DNA of 64,000 nucleotides, taken from assembly GCF_028583425.1 (NCBI RefSeq), contig NC_072798.1, forward strand, positions 8,868,501-8,932,500. Reading direction: 5' to 3'. Both the position numbers and the translations under genes were made by a program. The DNA is from Eublepharis macularius (taxonomy: Eukaryota > Chordata > Lepidosauria > Squamata > Eublepharidae). A model generated the notes under the pieces. That model saw only the letters and a program-made list of their open reading frames with translations. It searched no databases and was not told the origin of the DNA. The number at the start of each line of letters is the position of its first letter. Position 1 is the stretch's first letter. Shown piece by piece: positions 58,215 to 64,000 of this stretch.

Positions 58215-58273
<59 letters not shown>
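58215..58273 (+). repeat. (CAT)n microsatellite
   Basis: About 20 units, interrupted on the right by a hAT element. Confidence 0.93.
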
Positions 58274-58276
<3 letters not shown>

Positions 58277-58526
58277 GGCTTTTTTTCAGCGGGAACGCGG
58301 TGGAACGGAGTTTCAGAACCTCTTGAAAATGGTCACATGGCTGGTGGCCCCACCCCCTGATCTCCAGACAGAGGGGAGTTGAGATTGCCCTCCACACCGG
58401 CATGGAGGGCAATCTAAACTCCCCTCTGTCTGGAGATCAGGGGGCGGGACCACCAGCCATGTGACCATTTTCTCCAAGGGCAACCCACTGAGTTCCACCA
58501 CCTCTTTTCCCAGAAAAAAAGCCCTG
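58274..58526. mobile_element. Non-autonomous hAT element inside a microsatellite
   Basis: CATGGCTTTTTTTCAGCGGG to AGAAAAAAAGCCCTG; (CAT)n before and (ATT)n(ATC)n after. Confidence 0.85.
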
Positions 58527-58567
58527 ATTATTATTATTATTATTATCATCATCATCATTATTATTAA
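58527..58567 (+). repeat. (ATT)n(ATC)n microsatellite
   Basis: Continues the trinucleotide tract after the hAT element. Confidence 0.9.
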
Positions 58568-58823
58568 CAACAACAACAACATTCAATTTATATACTGCCC
58601 TTCAAGGACAACTTAATGCCCACTTAGAGTGGTTTACAAAGTATGTCATTATTATCCCCACAACAATAATCACCCTGTGAGGTGGGTGGGGCTGAGAGAG
58701 CTCTGAGAAGCTGTGACTGACCCCAGGTCACCCAGCTGGCTTCAAGTGGAGGAGTGGGGAATCAAACCCGGTTCACCAGATTAGAGTCCTGCGCTCTTAA
58801 CCATGACACCAAACTGGCTCTCC
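58568..58823 (-). mobile_element. tRNA-derived SINE, inverted
   Basis: (CAA)n tail, ATTTATATACTGCCCTTCAA, and head TTAACCATGACACCAAACTG. Confidence 0.88.
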
Positions 58824-58913
58824 AGCATGAACTTTCACGGACCGGAGTCCACTTCTTCAGAGACAATGTGAGGCTCCTTATTATGCTGTATGGTTGCCAT
58901 CTCCAGGTTGGGA

Positions 58914-59135
58914 AATTAATAATAATAATAACTGCAGTTACAGATTGCTCTTCTAGACAGATGAGTGCCCCACTCAGAACACTCCGTGATATTATTATCC
59001 CCTCAATACAGCTGGGGAGCTGGGGCTGAGAGGAGTGGCTTATCTAAGGCCATCTGCAGAGCTCATGGCAGTAGCGGAATTCGAACCAGCAGAGTACTGA
59101 TTCCCATCCCAACCACAACCACTATGTTATAGCAT
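58914..59135 (-). mobile_element. tRNA-derived SINE, inverted, within an AGGGTTGCCA-type fragment
   Basis: (TAA)n tail then GATTGCTCTTCTAGACAGAT and GCTCATGGCAGTAGCGGAAT. Just before it, GGTTGCCATCTCCAGGTTGG (58891) is the cut start of another repeat. Confidence 0.78.
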
Positions 59136-59149
59136 AAAACTGGTGTAGC

Positions 59150-59475
59150 TGTAAAGAGTGAGCCCTGGGGAGGAGGAATGTCACAGATGATGTGATGTCG
59201 CTTCTGGGCAATCACCTGGGAGTGATGTCACAAGGGTCCCAGGAATTCCCACAGGCTCTATGCTAAAGACCATAAAGATTGCAGGAAGTCCTAGAGCGTA
59301 ACAGGGGAGGCGAGTTGTTGTGACATCACTTCCAGGTGATTTTCCAGAATTCCCAGTCTCTATGGTAAAGTACATAGAGATTGCAGAAATTCCTAAAGTG
59401 TCATGGGCAGGGGGAGGAGTTGTGACATCACTTCTAGGTGATCACTCAGAAGTGATGTCACAGCAGCCATTCCAT
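59150..59475. repeat. TGACATCA-type repeat with direct internal units
   Basis: TGTGACATCACTTC(C/T)AGGTG recurs about 95 bp apart, with GGAGTGATGTCACAAGGGTC in the other sense. Confidence 0.6.
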
Positions 59476-60194
59476 TATTACCGCTCCACTTTTTCTCCTG
59501 CTACTCCATTGATCCAGTACAGGGGGTTATAGGTGTGTGTGTAGGGGAGGAATTTGCTCATCATGGTAAGCCTAAAGCAAATCTATTTGTGCCACAGCTT
59601 TTTCCCGATGCCAAGAATGAATTTAGTCCAGTGCTTGGAAGATTAAAGCATCACGAGAAGGCTACGAAGGGCAGGTTTTCCTCCCTGGCTAAGAAGTGAC
59701 AATCACACAACTTTCATCAAGGAAATGCCACAAAGGCAGGGATCCAGGTGGCTGGTTTGGTGACGGGCAGTCTTGAAAGAGCAAGGTCTTTGAACTTCAC
59801 AGGGTTCATTGGTGTTCAGAAGCCTTCTTTCAGAAGATAGCTTCAGAAGCACTATCCACCTGCTAGGTTTTATTCCGGGAGCAATTGCTATGCAGTCAGC
59901 GGGATTAAAAAAAACGTTAGAAGCCAGGCTTTTGCAGCTATGGGCTACAAAAGAGCATAGAGGTGCACGTACCTTTGAGAACACAGGGACTGCTTTGCTG
60001 GAAGTGAACACGGAATATAACATTCTGAGTTTTTAGACTGGAGATTGAGAATGTTTTCATGGAAAAAAAGAGAGAATTTTTTCATGAAGGGTATGGGAGA
60101 CGCATGGCTTCCCAGGACGGCTGCTAAGACTTGCAAAAATAGAAGCAAAACTGCAGATCTAATCTGGTGGCAGTGGTGGTCTGGGAAAGGAGGA

Positions 60195-60340
60195 GTTTAT
60201 TTATTTATCTAATTATCTATCTATTTATTTATTTATAGTCCGCCTTTCTCACTGAGACTCAAGGTGGATTACACAGTGTAAGATTAGTACAGTCAATATC
60301 ACGAACATTTCCGTAAACAACGCCATAGGGTAAATAGATA
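60195..60340 (-). mobile_element. LINE 3' tail, inverted
   Basis: TTTATTTATAGTCCGCCTTT and GAGACTCAAGGTGGATTACA. Confidence 0.6.
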
Positions 60341-60781
60341 CAAGTTCACAAAGTCTACAGTCCCTAACCCATCAGCGAAACATCTGAGACTCTCTCCCTA
60401 CAATACGGCCCTCCTATCTGAGTAAAAAGCCTTTTTGAATAATTCGATTTTGCATCGTTCTGGGGCAGGGAAGGCTTAACTGTTTCTGCCTGTGTTGTCG
60501 TCTTGATCTAAATCGGGGAGATAAAAACACGGCCAAGGCTGTTGGTGCAAGAAAGGATAAGAATATTTTATAACTCAGCAAAAAAATTCCCTGCGCCTTT
60601 CATCAAATACATAAATGTACTTGTATATTGTATTACAGATTCCCCTGAAGGCCTATTTGGTGACATGCATAGGGATTTTTATAGCTAAGTAATATTTTTT
60701 CCTGCTTTTGCACCACTGCCCTTGGTCTTGTTTTTATCTCTCTATGACATTCTGCACTTTATTTTCTCTGTGATTTAAACT

Positions 60782-60999
60782 AGGGTTGCCAGCTCTGAGT
60801 TAGGGAATTCCTGGAGATTTTGGAGGGTGGAGCCTAGGAAGGGTGGAGTTTGGGGCGGGGGCAGATCTCAGTATGGTATAATGCCATATAGACCACCTTC
60901 CAAAGAAGCTGTTTTCTTCAGAGGAACTGATCTCTGTCAGCTGGAGATCCGTTGTATTTCTGCGAGATCTCCAGGAACCACCTGGAGGCCGGCAACTCT
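60782..60999 (+). mobile_element. AGGGTTGCCA-type element, full
   Basis: AGGGTTGCCAGCTCTGAG to GGAGGCCGGCAACTCT. Confidence 0.82.
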
Positions 61000-61145
61000 A
61001 AACTGCTCATCCCTAAACCTGAAAATTGGTACGTTTCCTCCTGTTGGCCAAATTGCAGTTGGGAGGGGGCCTGCAGATCAGAAAAGCAGTGAAATCAGTA
61101 AGAAAAGCCACTTCCTCAAGTGCTACTTCCCACTCCCGGTTCCTG

Positions 61146-61890
61146 AGGCTACCAACTCTTGCCTGGTACATTCCTGGAGATTTGGGGGCAGTTCTGTAGT
61201 GGAGGGTATTTGGGGAAAGATTTCTCCTAGAATCTATGGTATACCATAGAGTTTGTCCTCTAAAACTGCCATCTCCTCCAGAAGAACTGATCTCTGTAGT
61301 CTGGAATTACAACTTATCTCCAGACCAGAGATGGGCACAAACTGAAATACGAACCAAAATTAAGCATGAACCAGGCTGGTTCGTGGTTCGCGAACTGTGG
61401 TTCGTCAGATCCCATTTCTGATGAACCGCCATGAACTTTAGGCTGGTTCGTTTGGTTCATTTTTTGGTTCGTGACTGCATACAGCCTGGTGCCAATCAAT
61501 CAGTTTCCTAGGCAACAGGGGATGGACTTCCTGCAGACCTTCTGCTGACCCAGAAGTTACCTTCTGCTGGCCCGGAAGTGATTATTTTCTGACCCGGATG
61601 TGACATTTTCACGAACCAAATGAACCGGTTCGCAAACCAGGGGCAGGTTTGTGAAAGTTCGTGGTTTGTGAAATTTGACGAACCATGAACCGCATGGTTC
61701 GGGTTTTTTCTGGTTCGTGCCCATCTCTACTCCAGACAACACAGATCAGTTCCCCTGGAGAAAATGGCTGCTTTGGAGGGTGGATTCTATGGCATTATTC
61801 CCCATTATGGTCTCTCCCCTCCCCAATCTCCATCCCCAAATTTCCTGGAATTTCCAAATTTGGAGTTGGCAATCCTCTCCCACCAGTTGC
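61146..61890. mobile_element. AGGGTTGCCA-type hairpin split by a hAT element
   Basis: Left half in plus sense (CTACCAACTCTTGCCTGG), right half inverted (CAGATCAGTTCCCCTGGAGA to GGAGTTGGCAATCCT). Confidence 0.75.
61326..61729. mobile_element. hAT-like element rich in GGTTCG, 404 bp
   Basis: Ends CAGAGATGGGCAC and GTGCCCATCTCTA; perfect 8-bp duplication CTCCAGAC (61318-61325, 61730-61737). GGTTCG/CGAACC words occur many times near both ends. Non-coding. Confidence 0.9.
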
Positions 61891-62459
61891 CAGTTCCTGC
61901 CTGGCAACTCTAGTTCAGGGACTGTGCAACCTCATTGGTCCCAAGGTTCAGATCTCCAAAGAGGTGCCTTGTGAATTAAATCAAACATATTTTCTTACAT
62001 ATTTGAACATCTTTAGAAGTGTTTGCAAAGTTCTTTTAATTTCTGGAACCTGGATGGAACCAAAGTGATTTCTGTGTGTGTGTCGGGGTGTGTGTGAGAA
62101 TAAAAAAAACACTGTAAAACAAAGCTGTTTTCAATAAAAATAACCCAAGTGAAAAGGAAATGAAAAAGCCCATTTTAGTTCAGCTCTGAACATCTTGTAG
62201 AGAGTCAGCCCTTTGGGGATGTTGACAAAACTGTTGCAAGCAGCCTGGAGACCAAAGCATGGGGCAAGGTGTAAACAGAAATAAATGCATAATCCAGAAG
62301 CAGCAAGTTCCTTTATTTCATTTTAAATTGCCTGAAGATGTAGTAACATTCCCTTAAACAGATGCAACCAGATTCACTGGATGACCCCATGTTCTACTAT
62401 CATGGAGTAAAAAAACCCTTTCAATTCACTGTCTCTTATGAACCTCTTATTATACCAAC

Positions 62460-62579
62460 AATAGCAATGACAATAATAACAGCTGCGCTTAGACAGATTC
62501 AGAGCAGTTAACAAAGTCAGTGTATTATAAACCCCACAACACAGCTGGAGAACTGGGCTGAGAGGAGTGGGTTATCCAA
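62460..62579 (-). mobile_element. tRNA-derived SINE, tail part, inverted
   Basis: ATAATAACAGCTGCGCTTAG to GAGGAGTGGGTTATCCAAG; continues into the minisatellite. Confidence 0.7.
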
Positions 62580-63008
62580 GGCCACCTGCTGAGCTCATGG
62601 CAGTAGCGAGAGTCAAACTAATAGAGTGCAGATTTGCAGCCCAACCACTCACCTAAGCCACCTGCTGAGCTCATGGCAGTAGTGGGAGTCGAACTAGCAG
62701 AGTGCTGATTTGCAACCCAACCACTTACCCAAGGCCACCTGTTGAGCTCATGGCAGTAGTGGGAGTCGAACTAGCATAGTGCTTATTTGCAGTCCAACCA
62801 CTTACCCATGGCCACCTGTTGAGCTCATGTCAGTAGTGGGAGTCGAACTAGCATAGTGCTTATTTGCAGCTCAACTACTCACCCAAGGCCACCTGCTGAG
62901 TTCATGGCAGTAGTGGAAGTTGAACCAGCAGCGTAGAATGCTGATTCGCAGCCCAACTACTTATCCATGACCACCTGCTGAGCTCATGGCAGTAGTGGGA
63001 GTCAAACT
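62580..63008 (+). repeat. 77-bp minisatellite made from a SINE head
   Basis: About 5.5 units each starting GCCACCTGCTGAGCTCATGG (62581, 62657, 62734, 62811, 62888, about 62970), spacing 76-77 then 82. Confidence 0.92.
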
Positions 63009-63234
63009 AGGGGTGCCAGCTCCAAGCTGGGAAATTCCTGGAAATCTAGGGGTGAAACCTGGAAAAACCTGGAGAAAGTGGGGTTTGGGGAGGGAAAGGA
63101 CTTTGGCATGGCATAATTCCAGAGAGTCCACCCCCCAAAGTAGCCATTTTCTCCAGGTGAACTGATCTCTGTGGCCTGGAGACCAGTTGTAATTCTGGGA
63201 GATCTCCAGCCACTACCTGGAGGCTGGCAACCCT
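63009..63234 (+). mobile_element. AGGGTTGCCA-type element, full
   Basis: AGGGGTGCCAGCTCCAAG to GGAGGCTGGCAACCCT. Same subfamily as 7860-8087. Confidence 0.85.
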
Positions 63235-63329
63235 AAGTCAAATTCTAACTCTAACAGAGAAGGCACAGCAGCTATTGAAGTCTTGGTGTGTTCATGTGTT
63301 CCCTGGAGGGTACTCAGGTCGAGTGATAA

Positions 63330-63630
63330 TAAACAGCTGTTGGTGGTCCCTGGCCCCAAGGAAGCTTGCCTGGCCTCAACCAGGACCAGGGCCTTCTCGG
63401 TCCTGGCACCCACCTGGTGGAACTCTCTGTTGGTCGAAACTAGGACCCAGCAGGATTTATTATCTTTCCACTGAGTCTGCAAGACAAAGATGTTCCACCA
63501 GGCATGTGGTTGAGGTCGGGGCTGGGTGGACTACTTTTTTAGCCAGTCTCCTATTGAGTGGAGAATACAGCCCCCTCCTCCCGACTGTCTGCCAACCCAC
63601 CACACAGACATGCCATCACCCATACCATAG
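63330..63630 (+). mobile_element. LINE-derived fragment
   Basis: GGCCTTCTCGGTCCTGGCAC and CACCTGGTGGAACTCTCTGT match the unit at 38090-38440. Confidence 0.55.
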
Positions 63631-63651
63631 GGTTTTTTAGATTGGGTTTCA

Positions 63652-64000
63652 CAGGGGTCATTTCGTAGGAAAAGAGCTGCAGGAACTCATTAGCATAACT
63701 CATTCGCATAACTCATTGGCACATGCCATGCACCTTGACATCACCAGAAGTGTGTCATTGGCATAACTGATTTGCATATGCCGCACACCCCTGACCTCAC
63801 CTATCCTGGCTGTTTTGGACCCAATCCTGGCCATTCAGGGCCAAAATTGGGCCCAAAATGGCAAAAAGGGGCTGAAAATGGCTGAAAAGTGGCCCAAAAT
63901 GGTCAGAATTGGGCCACTGCTGAGTGGGAGAGTGATCCACCACCTGTAAGAAGCCCAATCCAGGCTGTTTTGGGACCAATCCTTGCCAAAATGGACCCAA
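63652..64000 (+). mobile_element. Possible hAT element, 5' part, runs off the window
   Basis: CAGGGGTCATTTCGTAGG resembles a hAT end. It is followed by repeated CATTAGCATAACTCATT and (A)ATTGGGCC/GGCCCAAAATGG words. The right end is outside the window. Confidence 0.45.

Noticed and set aside
62580..63008. CRISPR-like array of regular repeats
   Set aside because: Units are contiguous 77-bp tandem copies without unique spacers, in a vertebrate intron; they derive from a SINE.
55971..64000. Start-codon exon of PRKCQ inside the window
   Set aside because: No frame resembling the expected N-terminal C2 start was found on the minus strand; most of the segment is repeats.

Overview
The window is vertebrate genomic DNA and almost certainly comes from a squamate reptile (a lizard or gecko type; nothing here fixes the family). 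One gene can be supported: PRKCQ, protein kinase C theta, on the minus strand. Sixteen coding exons lie between 55970 and the stop codon at 17682-17684. They encode about 662 residues, from the middle of the C2-like domain to the C-terminal hydrophobic motif. All sixteen join in frame and all but one have ordinary GT-AG borders. The exon with the start codon (about the first 39 residues in the human protein) and the promoter were not found and should lie beyond 64000. Exons are numbered 3-18 on the assumption of a non-coding exon 1 and a start codon in exon 2. Species assignment rests on the repeats: a BovB-tailed tRNA SINE ending in ACCTTT units (Sauria SINE type), other tRNA SINEs, a 5S rRNA-derived SINE, CR1-like and L1-like LINE pieces, hAT elements and many hairpin MITEs.

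Layout. 1-17681 is the 3' flank of PRKCQ: no other gene, much of it LINE, SINE and MITE sequence. 17682-27403 holds exons 18-16 (end of the kinase domain and the C-tail). 29519-35079 holds exons 15-12 (activation loop, catalytic loop, gatekeeper region, catalytic lysine). 38550-41408 holds exons 11-9 (glycine loop, V3 hinge, end of C1B). 43088-49640 holds exons 8-5 (C1B and C1A zinc fingers, including a 32-nt microexon). 53245-55970 holds exons 4 and 3 (C2-like domain). 55971-64000 is intron, rich in nested transposons.

Most of the unusual content is in the non-coding DNA. Several repeat families have visible insertion footprints: perfect or one-mismatch 8-bp duplications around hAT elements, 3-bp duplications around three hairpin families, 11-13-bp duplications around retroposed pieces, and 5-bp duplications around two oppositely oriented solo LTRs. 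In the protein, the position equivalent to human Tyr90 (a reported Lck phosphorylation site) is Asn, and exon 4 appears to use a GC donor. All identities come from reading the sequence and from memory of the families; no database search was run.
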